64,000 bases of DNA from Hermatobates lingyangjiaoensis (lineage: Eukaryota > Arthropoda > Insecta > Hemiptera > Hermatobatidae), in the NCBI GenBank assembly GCA_026182355.1, contig JAPFBL010000068.1:5645001-5709000 (forward strand). Reading direction: 5' to 3'. Shown here in pieces: positions 1-12,699 of the stretch. A program made the translations under genes and the position numbers. The notes under the pieces were generated by a model, which did not search any database, was not told the DNA's origin, and was given only the letters and a program-made list of their open reading frames with translations. Position 1 is the stretch's first letter. Every line of letters begins with the position of its first letter.

Positions 1-3000
1 GTAGAACATACGTGGGTCTACAATTAAGAAAATCACAAATATATATAGCAAACGAAAAGAGAAAAGTTCTTAAGAGATTTTACCTGTCACCCCATTTTCA
101 TAAGAACTAATGAAATGCAAGGGAACCAAGGAGGTGAGAAATACAAAGAGATGTAGGAGGTAACTCAGTAAATGAAAGATATTTTCAGGACCATTATGCA
201 TCAATCCCAACACCTGTGAAAATGACAGAAAGACAGTCATTCAACAACTTTCTCGCATCCTTCTTTATTAAATACACATTACACTTTATCAATTTTAGGC
301 AAACCAGAGCTGTTGTTTATCAAGCTATGAACATTATTTTTTGTGAGAAAAGATTTAACAATGTAGTGTTTAATGAAAGATTTTTTATGAACTAATACTT
401 TGACCTCTTCCCAGTTTATGGAAGGTTTAAATTTACTAGTATGCAGAAATAAAGCTTTCTATGTTTCTCCCCATTTAGTTCTATATTAATGAAGTTTACG
501 CATTTCCAGGGCTCTAGCCGCTTGCCCGTGGTGCTTTACGCTTGTAATCGTGGAAAGGAATAAAATGCACACCCGTCATTGCTACTCACTGAATGCTTTA
601 CAGGGTAACTCTTTATACTTTCACTATTTTTGAACATAGTATTAATACCAAACTGCTTTGATAAGAATACAATGCTAACAAGTGATGACTAAATGGATGT
701 ACAACTAATTTAGCAGAGTTGAAAGGTTCTTTTACTCTTGTATTGCTTTTTTCAAGTTCCTTTTAACCCACTTCTTTACATTATCAGTGAAAGGTTAAGG
801 GTACTTTAATTTTGCAGAAATAGGGTTGATGGAATCGATTTTTTTGTCAAAAAAAACTCCTCACTACCTATCATAAAAGTTCTCATAGATATCTCATTGA
901 ATAACAGAGACCTCTTGACAGAAGTGGGGTGGAAAAAATAATAATGAATGTAAAATGATGTTATTGGGCTTTCCATAAACCAAACACCAAACCATTCCCC
1001 TTCCTCTTCAAAACATCATCCAACAATGCAAAGTTCCATCACTTTCAGTTTCAGTAGTAAATTTAATGAAGCAGACAAAATTATTTCAGTTACTAAGAAA
1101 GTTTTGCTGCTTTTTGTGAATAGATACTGGTGGCATTTAATCGTACCATAGGGAAGTTCATTTAATCCTTCAATATCAGTTATTCCTTGCAATACTTTTT
1201 TGGCAATACTTCTTATTCTAAAGTCGTTTACAGTTACCAATATATGAATATTACATAGTTGTTGGCCATAAATCTTTTATACTAAATCTATTATAAATGT
1301 ATTATATATTATTATCAGTGTTTTTTACTTTCTCGTCGTGGATCTTGTTGGCACACAAAACGAGTTCCTCTCAAGACCTAATAGTCCCAATCGCCATGGG
1401 ACTTGTCTCTTCGTCTATTAAGTTGTATATGGTATTCCTTTGTCTCGAGGCATTCTGAAAGAACGACAATATGGTTGGTCTGATGGAAACTTGGTTTTCA
1501 ACCAAAAACAATATTATATGGAGAGAGTTCTAACTAAACATATCACCCTATGTTACACTTATAATCACTGTCAAGAATTCATAAGAAATAAACAGGAATA
1601 TATTTATAAGTAAGATTTATCTTTTCAGTGATTAATGTGGTATCGCGGGTAAACTTTTATGGAGGTGAATAGAGAGAGATCTAGAGATAACCTTCTTTAC
1701 ATGAGGTGAATGGCACCTCTGAAGGTAAAGATAGTGGGCATCGGCAAGTTTTATATGGACAGATGTGAAGGAACCATTATTAAAACGTATGTTATCGCTA
1801 AGGAAGGAGATGCCCTTATCAGTCATTTGTTAAGAAAATTTAATAAAAGAATAGAGAAAAATTTTAGAAGGATTTAAGTAATAGGTCCAACTCAAGTTTG
1901 CTTTGGGGCCAAATGAAAAAAATGTCATCAGTGTGTCAGAAGTAATGGATTAAAGAAGGTGATTAGTGGCTAGGAAACTGGGTTCGCCAGAAACAAGTTT
2001 GCAAAAGAGGCTACCGTTATTGTGTCCATAGCAGTTCTCCGTTTTGCTTATAACTACTACCTTTAAACAGAAAGGAATTGTGCTTAAGAGAAATTCAGCT
2101 AGAATGACAAGAAAGCTAGCAGAAGGAGTGGTAGAGGAATAAAAGAATTATTCCATTAAGAACAAGCCGGAGAGCAATTAAACCTTCAGAGTGTTGTATG
2201 AAAGTATAAAGAGAACTAACGTCCATGGTAACAATGAGCAGAGAATAACCAAGATTTTTGGGGATAGACAAGCTACTGAGGATTTAGAGAAAGTGAAAGT
2301 ATCTTTCTCAGGAAAGTTGAATCGAAAGAGGAGCCTGTAAAAAGAAGTCAAGAAAGCTTGGAGGTCTTTCTGTAAGACAACCATAGCTAGATACTGTGTG
2401 CTTACCGGAAGTGGGGGAGTCATGTATATGAAAAGGTTATGCATCTTCATGGAAATTAATGTTGTTTTCCTTTTTAAAGGCATATTATATTCTATTTAAT
2501 TTTTTTTGAGAAAATTTGGTCAAGTTAATGTATAAATATTTACAATTAAGTGTGATACATGTAGTTATAAATTTGTCATTTAAGGGTCATAATGTGCAAT
2601 GATCGTAGTACACCATAACTGATCTTGAAAACCATAAATATGTCCACTCTGTTTTTGATTGGGTACAGTAAAGTTTAGTAATCTGAGATACATTTGCGAT
2701 TTGATTCATTTACATTTTTCGTTCAATGGAAAACATATTTTATTATGCCGGACTGTGTATGGCTGGGTGTGTTTTAATTGAATATGTTTTAACACTCTAC
2801 AAGTCTCTTAATTTGAGAACAGTAATGCTATTTAGAAGACGTCTTAGAGTGCTAAATTGCTACATTATTTTATGATCATATCATAACATCAGAAAGTATT
2901 ATATCGTTATTTTTTGCTAAAATGGTTACTGTAGTAATATATATATATATATCTGATTGGTTGATGCGGGACCAAATAAGGTTGACTCACGTAGATTTCA

Positions 3001-3060
3001 ATATATATATTGCACAGAATATATATTTTATACCATATATATATTTAAATATCAACGTCC
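1..3060. other. No gene recognised
   Basis: AT-rich sequence with stop codons in all frames beyond about 100 codons. I see no splice-bounded coding patch, RNA gene or terminal repeat. A short (TA)n tract lies near 2936-2951. Confidence 0.6.
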
Positions 3061-3140
3061 GAACCACAACAAGAAAAAAGAAAAAGCACTAAGATCGGAC
3101 TCTGAGATTTAAGTCAGATGGAGATCTGAGACTGAGATTT

Positions 3141-3184
3141 GAATCTTACGAAGACCGCTTGTTACGGTTGAAATGATCTTAGTC
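3141..3184 (+). repeat. Family A hammerhead-like repeat, degenerate copy
   Basis: Matches the family A core (AAGACCGCTTGTTACGGTTG, then ATCTTAGTC). The first box reads CTTACGA instead of CTGACGA and an extra T follows GAAA, so it is unlikely to be active. Flanked downstream (about 3220-3250) by the family A tail related to TTTCACATGTTTATTGTGAA. Confidence 0.7.
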
Positions 3185-3954
3185 TTTTTCTCAATTTTTA
3201 CTACGGTTAGGATGTTGATTTGTGTTTCACATGTTTATTGTGAAATCTTTTTTATATATATAAATATATACATATGTAGTACTTTCGAAAACGATTCAAG
3301 GAATTATATAAAATCAGAGAGAGAATTCTCTCAGAAGACAACAAAAATCACAACGCTTGGAGCAGCGGCTTAGAAGGTATGTCAACTCTTAATCGATGTT
3401 GGTGTGAAACTATTATTTAATTAATTTATACTCCCAAAATGGTTTTCTCTTCGGTCAAATGTAAAAAATTATACAAGCTTAAGCTTACTTTTGCAAATAC
3501 TGCTTACTTCCTTTCCATTTAAGCAGACAGCTTCAACATTTCTTTTCAATTCTTCTTTTCTTTTTTTTTTTGATATTTACTTCAACAGGACATATATCGT
3601 CCTTTTTTTTCATAGGTACAAGATAATACTTAAAATGTTTTGGAAGTCTTTTTAAAAAACCTATTGTGAAAACTGAAATAGTGAAGTAATACTCATCATT
3701 ACTGAGAAATTATTTCTAGCCATAAGAACCAATCAGATATTTAACAACCTGTCCCTGATAATAAGTCTACTTATATTGTAGAGCAAATAATTTTTTTCTA
3801 TACCTGATAATTATGAATTATTTGCAGGATACAGACTAAAGCAATCTGTTGTCAATGGCTTAACCTCAAGGTCCGAGAAAATAGGACAAGGAATGACTGT
3901 AGATACATTTGGAGGAGATGATGAATTAAGGTCGAATAAAGTAAGTACTGTGAT

Positions 3955-4290
3955 GAGAAGGAGCGGCCTTGGGGTTATCTGGAGGCATCTAGTAATGGGG
4001 GAGTGTTTGGCGTGGGGATTCGCGTCGCCCCAGGCCACCAGGCCCTCTAATAAGTGCCAGAGCCAGCTGTCCCCGGACAGCTTCCCGCCTCCTTATCATT
4101 TGGCCCACCATCGCGCTTTTATCTGCTTCCTAGAATTACCATAATTAAAAGCAGCCGCTTCAAGGGACCGCTCTCGTGTAAGCCACATTGCATTCCGTCT
4201 GACTGCGTGTGATCCTTGCTCAGCACGCCAACCTCTTGGCTTACTCTTTCTTTCTGTCCCTGTAATTGCCACAGACATACATCTTCAAGT
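3955..4290. other. GC-richer island, no assigned function
   Basis: A patch of distinctly higher GC than its flanks, with short open frames on both strands but no recognisable protein. It may be a conserved non-coding element or an old insertion. Nothing in the sequence decides. Confidence 0.35.
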
Positions 4291-4542
4291 CACATTGTTC
4301 TGTACCAAAAACATCAACTTTTGCCAGGATTTCTTTATCCAACCAAAACAGAACCATATTCTGCTATGAATGAACAATAAAACAGAACTTGCTTCAACAC
4401 TATCCAAGAACAGTAGTTAGCATTGCGAAAGCACATTTCTTCTTATTGTTAAAACTTTTTTAACAATATATAGCATCTATTATAATTTTACCATATATGG
4501 TGAAAGTGTTTTTGATAAATTATTCCTGTGTTATTTGTAAAT

Positions 4543-4545
<3 letters not shown>

Positions 4546-4586
<41 letters not shown>
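4546..4586. repeat. (TA)n microsatellite
   Basis: About 20 uninterrupted TA units. Confidence 0.95.
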
Positions 4587-4589
<3 letters not shown>

Positions 4590-4790
4590 TCATCGCCCTG
4601 CCTCTCTGCGGAACACCTCGCCTCCTGATCAATTTCGATTGTCTATATATAGAAATTAGTTATTAAATTTGCTAATATATATACTTAATAATATAATTGC
4701 TAATATAATTTATACTTAATTGTTTGCATCACATGTTTATTGTGATTCTGCTTCATATATATATATCAATGTTCAAAGAAATGGAAAAAA

Positions 4791-4832
4791 AACTAAGATA
4801 TTTCAACTGTCACAACAGTCTTCGTCAGAGTC
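4791..4832 (-). ncRNA. Family A hammerhead-like motif
   Basis: Minus strand: GACT, CTGACGA, a helix with arms ACTGT/ACAGT, GAAA, TATCTT, AGTT. All core boxes are intact. The helix arms differ from other family A copies but still pair (a C-G pair becomes U-A). Stem I GACU pairs with AGUU including one wobble. Confidence 0.5.
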
Positions 4833-4998
4833 AAAATCCAACTAAAACACAAGATGTAAAAACATCATGATACATGGTTGAGAGTAGTGCAAGGGAAAAG
4901 ACCACTCTCTCTATTATCATCAAGAAAACGACCACAAAGGACAAGAAACGTTTCAAAGTAAATTACAGGTAAACAGTAAATAGAAAAACAGACTTATA

Positions 4999-5175
4999 GT
5001 CTCTAATTTTCCGTTTAACCGTCATCAGGAGAGAAGAGATAGAGACACCAAGCGCACTTGCGAAGCGACTGTTGGAGACCGGAGAGACGGTTGGTCTCCA
5101 ACCGTCGCTTTGCAAGTGCCCTTGGTGACCGTATCTCTTTTCTCCTGTTGACGGTTAAACCGAAAATTAGAGACT
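4999..5175. repeat. Family C palindrome with two hammerhead-like motifs
   Basis: Near-perfect inverted repeat of about 177 bp. The left arm (minus, 5036-4999) has CTGATGA, CGGTTAAACG, GAAA, ATTAGAGAC. The right arm (plus, 5143-5175) has CTGTTGA, CGGTTAAACCG, AAAATTAGAGAC. An inner stem is built of GTTGGAGACC/GGTCTCCAAC. Another copy of the family is at 34447-34623. Confidence 0.8.
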
Positions 5176-5312
5176 GAAAGTTCATATATATATATACACC
5201 CAAAAATTCACAGAACAGAAGTGCTTACAAGAGATCTCAAAATTTTGGTTACGTCATTATTGGTACATATAAATGAGGCACTACTCAGACATGGACGACT
5301 ATGTCTATGTAT

Positions 5313-5345
5313 TACTGGTTTATCGGTTCATCCGATAAACCAGTA
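5313..5345. repeat. Perfect 14-bp hairpin
   Basis: TACTGGTTTATCGG, a five-base loop, then its exact reverse complement. No poly-T run or gene next to it. It could be a tiny inverted-repeat remnant. Confidence 0.8.
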
Positions 5346-5349
5346 TTTT

Positions 5350-6560
5350 TGATATTTGCTAAAATCAATTAGACATATTGGATTTAGCTTACATTACTCA
5401 GTTTAGCCCTTAATCAAAATTATATTCTCTGAAGGTAAAATCCTTTTGAACTATAAACAGCCTTGGTTTGGGTCTCTCATTGCATAAAACAAAAGAGTTC
5501 TTCCCTAGCTTGTCTATAACCATAATAAATTTATTATGGTTCACATGTTAAATAAATATCATCAAATATTTACAATAAATTCAGTAAATTGTCACAAGAG
5601 AGCCAAATTGTATCGAAGTATGATTTTGCAAGAATTTTAAAACTTATGTTGAATCCCTTCAAAGCAAAAATCAAGGAATTACATGGTGTTTTATGGAGAA
5701 GACTTTAAATAATGTATAATATCCGTATTGTAGTGAAACATGGAGGACGAAATATAATGATATGAGCTTAATGCAAGATTAAGAAGGCTGCTGCAGAAGC
5801 AGTTGTGATATTTCATTTCTTGCAATTCTAGTCAAAGTAACAAACAATTATACACAAAGAGAGCTTTGTAAAACAAATTAAATGTTGTTAATTTCATAGG
5901 AGGTGTCAAATTAATCTTATTGACTTGCAATACCAAAAAAGAAAAGATTTCAATTTATATTGATTAATTATGACTATCTAACTCAATTGAATTATTGCGA
6001 ATGTTAGAAAAACAGTTTGATAAGCCAAAGTTAATAACTGAAACATATTAACAAAATATATCATAATTATAACTTTGATTTATAGTAATCAGTATTATCT
6101 TTTTTGTTATTGAGTACATGTACATTTACCACAATTACTAGAATACATAGGTCATTAATAATAATGATAGGCTGTTATAAAATTTGATGTTTCCTCTAAA
6201 ACTTCGAAATGTATTACAAAACAAATGCATAGAAATATTTTAGCTATTAAATTTATAAAATGTTTATTATATTTAATTTGATCCCACGTCATTGTAAACA
6301 ACCTTAGTTACACATTAATTATTTTAATTATTTATATGAACATCAAATAAATGTTACTACCACAGAAGTTAGTAATAAAATAATGTGCACATTAATTAAA
6401 TCACCACTTGGTATCCAGTTAATTTATTTATTATTTATAAATCGTGTGTATTAACTTAGTATGAAAACTATGAGGTCAAATGTATATTTACCAATTAACT
6501 TTTTTGTGCTTGTGAGTATGTAATGAAAAAAGATGATCATTCAACCACTAGATTAGATGA
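5350..6560. other. No gene recognised
   Basis: AT-rich, stop-dense in all frames; I see no repeat termini or RNA gene. Confidence 0.6.
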
Positions 6561-6599
6561 TGGGTGACTGTAGTAGGTGAACTTTGATTTCTGTATTTA

Positions 6600-6810
6600 T
6601 TTGTTTGAAGGAAGGCAGGGAGACGTGGGGCAGCTAGCAGGCCTGCCTAAGGTGGCCCCAGAAGGCCCTGCCCGACATGCGTCTTCTCTTCTACCTGGTT
6701 TTGTTTTAATGCAAGTCACCCTAGAACGGCCCTGGCCTCGTCCCAGTAGGGGTCCAATGCTGAGGCAGCCGCCTTTCTCGCCATGCTCTCGTAAAATCCA
6801 CTGACATGTG
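6600..6810. other. GC-rich island, no assigned function
   Basis: A 75-codon plus-strand frame is open here but its composition reflects high GC only, and no family motif is visible. Similar islands lie near 3955-4290 and 62740-62960. Confidence 0.35.
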
Positions 6811-8329
6811 CATTCTCTTTTAAGGAATTCTTTTAAAGCTTCCCGCTCTTCAAGTCACATTCAAACCTAATAACAATGACTTTCAAGTTTTTATAATTCA
6901 TTGTAGGAAAAAATATATCAAAGCTACTATACCGAAAAATGACATTATCTCTTTAATAAATTATAGGTAACAAATTATTTTTTAAAATTAAAATAAAGAG
7001 TTTACTTTGACCATGTAATAGTAATTACTGACCAAATAAACAAGTATTCTAAACTATGTTAAAGCAATCTTTGTGAAAAAATGTGCTAAGCAAGTAGACA
7101 ATATACCCTTTCCATGCCCAGAGCACTGAACGATTGGATATTTTCATTTTATTCTACTTTGGAGCAGACAGTGTCAGTTTAATAATATTACGGGTTATAC
7201 CCGTTTAGAGTACGAACTGGTTCTTTCCCTACACCAAACAAAGCGCCAGTCGTGATGCTAAGTTAATTGTACCGTATATATTTAACAGATTTTCGAAGAG
7301 CGAATCCATTTATATGTTATTAAGAGAGAATCACAACTTTAGAAGGTAAAAAAATAGTTAGCAGTTTCGTAAGTCAGTACAACTGTTAGAAGTGTTGGGA
7401 GCTGAATCTCAAGTGAGGGATTAACAAGAGAAGCCTTCATGGAGTTGGAACAAAACCCCAAAATACGGAGAAAAGGCTAATCCACTTCTGTTATAAACTT
7501 TGACAATACATTTATTTCTGAGATGTTCTTTTTAGTTACAGATGTCTCAATATTATTAAAGAAAGGAAGTTAAAAGTCGAGAGCTTACACAATGCACGTA
7601 TATGCAGTATGATAGTCTCATTACGATAAAAAGAAAAAAAAATTGAAGAACTCCAATGAGAACTGCTTTAGGTCCAATGAGATGTATAACATTTTTTGTC
7701 TTTTTAAATGGTTCATTTCAAACAATGTTAAATATATAATACTATAAAAAGATCACTAATTTACTAATTCATCACAATTTAAAATGTAGAATTATTTAGA
7801 TGATTTATTTTCAAATTAAATCTGTAATGTATTTTACTTCCTTTAAACATGATTCAAAAATGAGGAATACCATTAATAAAATGAAATAATAACTAGTTCG
7901 TATTAAATCACGGTGGATTGATTTTAATGAACGCAAAAAATAAATCACTCCTCTACTTTGTAACTGTTGAATCTACATTGAGATGAGTCACTCCATAACC
8001 AGTTGAAGTCATGCATATTAATGAGCTCTTTGTATGTTCACTGCTTATGTGAATACGCCATTTACATATTATTTATTTCAATGCATAGTGAATAATTATT
8101 ACCAATGTGCAGATGAAAGATGAAGAAGCCACCATTTATTTATCGGGCCTTTGTATGGTAATTTTTTGTAAATAAACCTCCTCCTTAACTAGTAGTAGCA
8201 GGTTAGATAAATTATTGCCCAGACAAACAGGCTAGCATTAAACTTTTATTGTCTTTACCGAAAACACTAAATAACCACGTTGCTTCTATACCGGTAGTGC
8301 TGAATTAGTCATAATGTAATTCATTTAAA

Positions 8330-8446
8330 GCGGGCATGGGGTCCTATGGGCTCATCTCCAAATGCCCTGTTCGAGGAACACACGAGATTTGCTACATCTT
8401 GTTCAACCGATTCTTTATCAGACTGAGCTACGAATCAGAACCCCGT
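8330..8446 (-). repeat. Possible tRNA-derived SINE head
   Basis: On the minus strand GTAGCTCAGTCTGATAAAG resembles a Pol III A box and D arm near the start of a block that ends ACCCC. No convincing B box or clover-leaf follows, so it is not a functional tRNA. Confidence 0.3.
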
Positions 8447-8459
8447 AGTATAGTAGTAA

Positions 8460-9216
8460 CTAGAGCACTTTGAACTTGCTCAATCTTTGTGTTCAATTTC
8501 AACTAAAAAAATTTTTTCACCAAACTCAATTTCATATCAGTTTAGTCAGTTTTGAAGTTTCTTTAGAATAGAATGACGATTGAACAGTACACAGGTTCTT
8601 CCTACTGTGCGAAAGCAATGATGAAAATGAATAAGTTTTCAATGAGAAATGTTTCGAAAAAAAGTGTTCATTTATTTATATTGAGTAGTAATTGAAGAAA
8701 TATAAGCGAAAAATACCATTGGTAATAAAATTGATTAATTTGATACAAAAGGTAAATGAAAGCTATTGGGAATGGTATAGCAGTCTACCTGAGAGAGATA
8801 CATATTTAATTCACATCACAATAAAGAAAGCATATCAGGAAAGAACTGTTTTTGCTATTAGGCAAGTGGACCTTACCTACCGCCTCAGTTTTATATCAGA
8901 TGTTCCTGTCCCACCACATTCCTCAGCTGCTATGAAAAAATATTTTTCCTTGTATAGCAGGATAAGAATTTTAAATCAGAGTGCTTTACGAAAAAAACAT
9001 TCAACACCCTGCTGGGATCAAATTTTTTACTCTGATATATAAACTACACAAGTGAAATAAACAACTGTGTTTTTGTGATCAGAGTAAGAAAATAATTGAA
9101 TTTAAAAAAGAAAAACTCTGATGGGATAATGAAAGAGTTCAAGAATATGATCTGAAAGGAAGAAGACAAAGTGTTGCGCTGAAAGTTGAGGTATCGATTT
9201 ACTTTCTTTTTGAAGT
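8460..9216. other. No gene recognised
   Basis: One 116-codon plus-strand frame (8692-9042) is open, but it lacks a recognised domain and has base composition like the flanks. I treat it as chance. Confidence 0.5.
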
Positions 9217-9349
9217 CTACCATTGGCAGATTTTTTGTGTTTCTTTGAACAATGGTCTGGTAAGAAGACTCTTCGGGTCATCTGGCCTGGGAGCATTACT
9301 TTCGTTGCCGCTATCTTCTACCTGTGCCTCCATTTCCCTTCTGATAAAT
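9217..9349 (-). other. Small coding-like patch, possible alternative 3' exon
   Basis: On the minus strand a TTTGCAG acceptor precedes an open stretch FIRREMEAQVEDSGNESN then APRPDDPKSLLTRPLFKETQ and a stop at 9217. It is less AT-rich than its surroundings and lies 4.3 kb downstream of the receptor stop. The hydrophilic open frame needs an incoming phase of one base. Receptor exon 17 ends in phase 0, which would instead give a 12-residue tail. No family is recognised; it could be chance. Confidence 0.2.
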
Positions 9350-10122
9350 CTGCAAACTTAAGAGTAATACCTTTGTATTTGTCTTTTTGAATCTTTGTTT
9401 GCTATCAATATTTGCTATATAAACATCTAAAGCACAGCAAGAAATTCAGAAATGTGACTGATCTTTCAACCAAAACAAGTGGTATATAAGCATAAGCAAA
9501 TGATTATAAAACAAACTCATGTATAAGCGTTTCTTAACGAGTAAGGAATAAAATGAAACAGAGGAAAAGAATATATTATAAATTACAAAACTTTATTTAC
9601 CATCTAATAGTATAATAAAATAGAATAATCGAACTAATAATGTACTCGAACTATAAAATTTCACAATTTTTTTTTACAATAACTTGAGAGATGTGGCGTT
9701 ATGAATGAAACTTCTGCACATTATGATTACTTTTCAGACACGAGTAATAAGTAGCATTAGTGAATGGAGGAAAGAAAGATATCTCTTCACTGAAAGTAAG
9801 TTGCATTGATAAAATATATTAAAGAGAATTCATTTCTGTGTATGTACAGGACGCTATGACCCTACGGCCATCTTGACTTGTCATCAGCAGAACAATTAAC
9901 CTGGTAGAGGAAAAAGGGAAAAAAATCGGAAAAGTAATTTCACTCTGAGAGTTGTTTCAGAAATCAGCGCCTCTGCCTCGATGCCCAAGTCCTATTAAGC
10001 TGATTTGTGAAAGAAATTTGTTTTCCTTCCAATAAATATTATGTGGTCGCTTTGGAAATATTTTAATGTAAAGATTAATAAATAAAAAACAACTAAAACT
10101 AAGTCCACTACAAACAAAATTA

Positions 10123-10162
<40 letters not shown>

Positions 10163-11815
10163 ATATCATTTTCAGGTGGTTCATTAACATTCGTGTATCA
10201 AAAAACCTATTCATATAAAGAAGAAAATCGAATTGGGTAGGATCTATTATTCTGCGTTTAACATTTATTTTTAAAAAAACTCTCTGTTTTAATTTTTTGG
10301 TAAATTGGGGTAAAAATCATTTTATGGGTAAAAATAAGACCATTTTGTGTGCAGTAAGTCGTATAATTCCCCACATCTTGAGATCTGCTTAAACCTAATA
10401 GATCTAGGAGAAACAACCACATCTGACTGTACTCACCTGGAGGCATCCGTATCGAGTGTCTTCTAAGGTGTATACAACAACCAAGCTATAGCAATTAAAT
10501 CAATAATAGTAAATCAATTATATATTTGAATGCAAAATTTGCAAAAGTTGAAGAAAGTTAAGTTAGCTTGAGGAAGATGGATTAATGAGCAAGTCTGAAG
10601 TTAATGGTGTCTGAGATATATTAAGCGATGAACAGAGTGGTAGTTTGGCGAGTGGTACTCTAAGAAGCAGACGGCCGACCTCATAGAAAGTAAGACGGTT
10701 CAGGTTAATTATATTTAATTTACACTAAGTTTGTGGTGCAAACGAACTTCATTTATTCAAAAATGATTGCATTTTCTTTCATTTGTTTACTGCGTGTATT
10801 TCATGCTCCTAAGAAATTGACGGGGTTTCCCGCCAATGTAACAACCAGTTTCTTTACTAAGACTAATTTTAGTGATGGCATTTTAATGTTGGCATTACTA
10901 ATGAAAGAGATCTGCAAGTCAACGCTATGACTAGCATCACGTTTGCAATGACCACATTTCAATGAATTCATTAAAACGATTAATTTTCAATTTTTTAATA
11001 AAAATCGTCATTCACCTATATCTACAGCTATTTCCTTTTAATATTAAAGAAAACGAGTTTCTAATATAGAACTACGCATTTCTAATATTTTTTAGCCATC
11101 ATCAAGAAACAGGTATAAATGTTGAAGCTAGTTGCACAGCTCCCTCTTAATAATCGAATTTGTATGACTTGATAACTTTGTAAAATATGTATATATATAT
11201 TTGAATGTTGAACTCAAATATTTACATAAATATAAATAAATCAACTTCTAAACTACAGTAAGAAATTAAATTTGACAGACATTTGAAGAGAATTAATGAA
11301 TAAATAAATGAATAATTCAGTATATAGAATCAGTATGAATGAATACCCTACTCAATACCACACCAGATATCATATGATCACTTGTGTCAGTATGAGTAAG
11401 ACTCAGGCAAACACTCATAATCTAGTAACTTTTTTTTACTACGGCTGAGACCTTGATATATAAATCACTGTACCACTTCTTTTCCTGACGTTAACCGTTA
11501 AAAGAGTTGGAATAGTGAAAGCGAGTCCTCGAGTCTAATTTTCATTTGTGTTCCTTAAAGTTGTCACAGTATACATATCAACTTCTAAACGGCAATCGAA
11601 AAAAATACTAATAACTTTCATTTATTAAAACTAAAACTATTGGTCCTCGGCAAAGTCTCACTGATACTGTGTGAGATACATATATATGTTCAAACCTTAA
11701 TAAGAAATGAGAAAAAAACACTAAGATTTTACTTTCAAACGTAACAAACGGCCTTAGTAACAAATTTGTTACTTGTGTGAATTTGAAATACGAGTATCAG
11801 TGGTCGAGAAGCTAT
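9350..11815. other. Gene-free AT-rich flank
   Basis: Holds a (TA)n tract at about 10125-10159 and a weak family A remnant near 9450-9485. Nothing else is supported. Confidence 0.6.
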
Positions 11816-11817
11816 AT

Positions 11818-11858
<41 letters not shown>
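11818..11858. repeat. (TA)n microsatellite beside a Penelope-like element
   Basis: About 20 TA units ending about 20 bp before the left arm of the PLE. Confidence 0.95.
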
Positions 11859-11859
<1 letters not shown>

Positions 11860-12026
11860 TTTGAATAAAATAAAAGGTCCGTGTAGACAATAAAATCTTT
11901 AACACATAGGAAACAACACAGAAAGACACAACAGAACTCACTTCGATATTTCGACATCCGTCGTCGTCGGGAAGAAGTGCGAAGTTTTTGCGTTGAGAAG
12001 CAAACTCCTACTGGCCTCCAGTAACT

Positions 12027-12344
12027 TCTGATACATCTTACACCTCCTGTAACTGCGTTTACCGTTTGGAGTGTACTCGATGTGATACTTTTTACGTTGG
12101 CTTGACTTCAACCGAGCTGAGCCTACGTATGAACAATCACAGGGCGTCTGTTGGTCAGCGCAGTGACTTACCCATAGCTATCCATCCTAATTCCTATGAC
12201 CTCCGTTTCAATGATTGTTTCAGGGTACAAATCCTCAAACAAATCCCCGAGTCTAATTCCCATATCACCCTTAGAGCTTCCGAAGAAGCATTCATACGCC
12301 TCCTTGGGGCTCGCTGTCCTCCTGGTCTTAACCTCTACCATTAA
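12027..12344 (+). pseudogene. PLE GIY-YIG endonuclease, C-terminal fragment
   Basis: It reads VYRLECTRCDTFYVGLTSTE, then LRMNNHRAS, and ends EAFIRLLGARCPPGLNLYH before TAA. The VY...C..C..FYVG. signature is the GIY-YIG core with the extra cysteine pair found in PLE endonucleases. The reverse transcriptase part is missing, so the copy is dead. Confidence 0.8.
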
Positions 12345-12600
12345 TTATTATTTTGATTATATATATAATTATATATATATATTTTCCCTCATTGTTTATA
12401 CTTTTTCTTTTTTAATTTTAATTACATTCTTATTGTCGTCTTCATTATTATTTCGTATCATATATTTTTTATCTTGTTTTATAAATAAATATTGTAGGGA
12501 TTTCTATTTTTCCTCTCCTCCGCTGAGGGGCAGCTTTGCGGTGGTTCTACGAGTTACTCTGGAGGCTAGCAGCAGTGTGCTTCTCAGCGCGAGTACTTCG

Positions 12601-12640
12601 CACTTCTTCCCGATGACGACGGATGTCGAAATATCGAAGT
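12601..12640 (+). ncRNA. Family D hammerhead-like motif (right arm)
   Basis: CTTC, CCGATGA (U4 changed to C), a helix CGAC/GTCG around GGAT, GAAA, palindrome ATAT, C, then GAAG pairing with CTTC. The mirrored left-arm copy is at 11980-11940 on the minus strand. Confidence 0.4.
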
Positions 12641-12699
12641 ATGTTCTGTAGTGTCTTTCTATGTTCTTTCTAATGTGTTAGGTCTACATATATATAATA

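Larger units (their letters stand above)
11880..12692 (+). mobile_element. 5'-truncated Penelope-like element with inverted terminal arms
   Basis: Left arm 11880-12026 is inverted relative to right arm 12551-12692; the arms are similar over about 145 bp. Between them lie the last part of a GIY-YIG endonuclease reading frame and an AT-rich 3' region. The frame is cut off exactly where the left arm ends. An inverted terminal repeat fused to a 5'-truncated body is typical of PLE insertions. Each arm contains a family D hammerhead-like motif. Confidence 0.8.

Noticed and set aside
8330..8446. tRNA gene on the minus strand
   Set aside because: An A-box-like stretch is present but no acceptor stem, anticodon arm or B box can be folded; kept only as a possible SINE head.
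8692..9042. 116-codon plus-strand open frame
   Set aside because: No domain, no signal or splice context, and composition equals the flanks; a frame this long can occur by chance in 64 kb.
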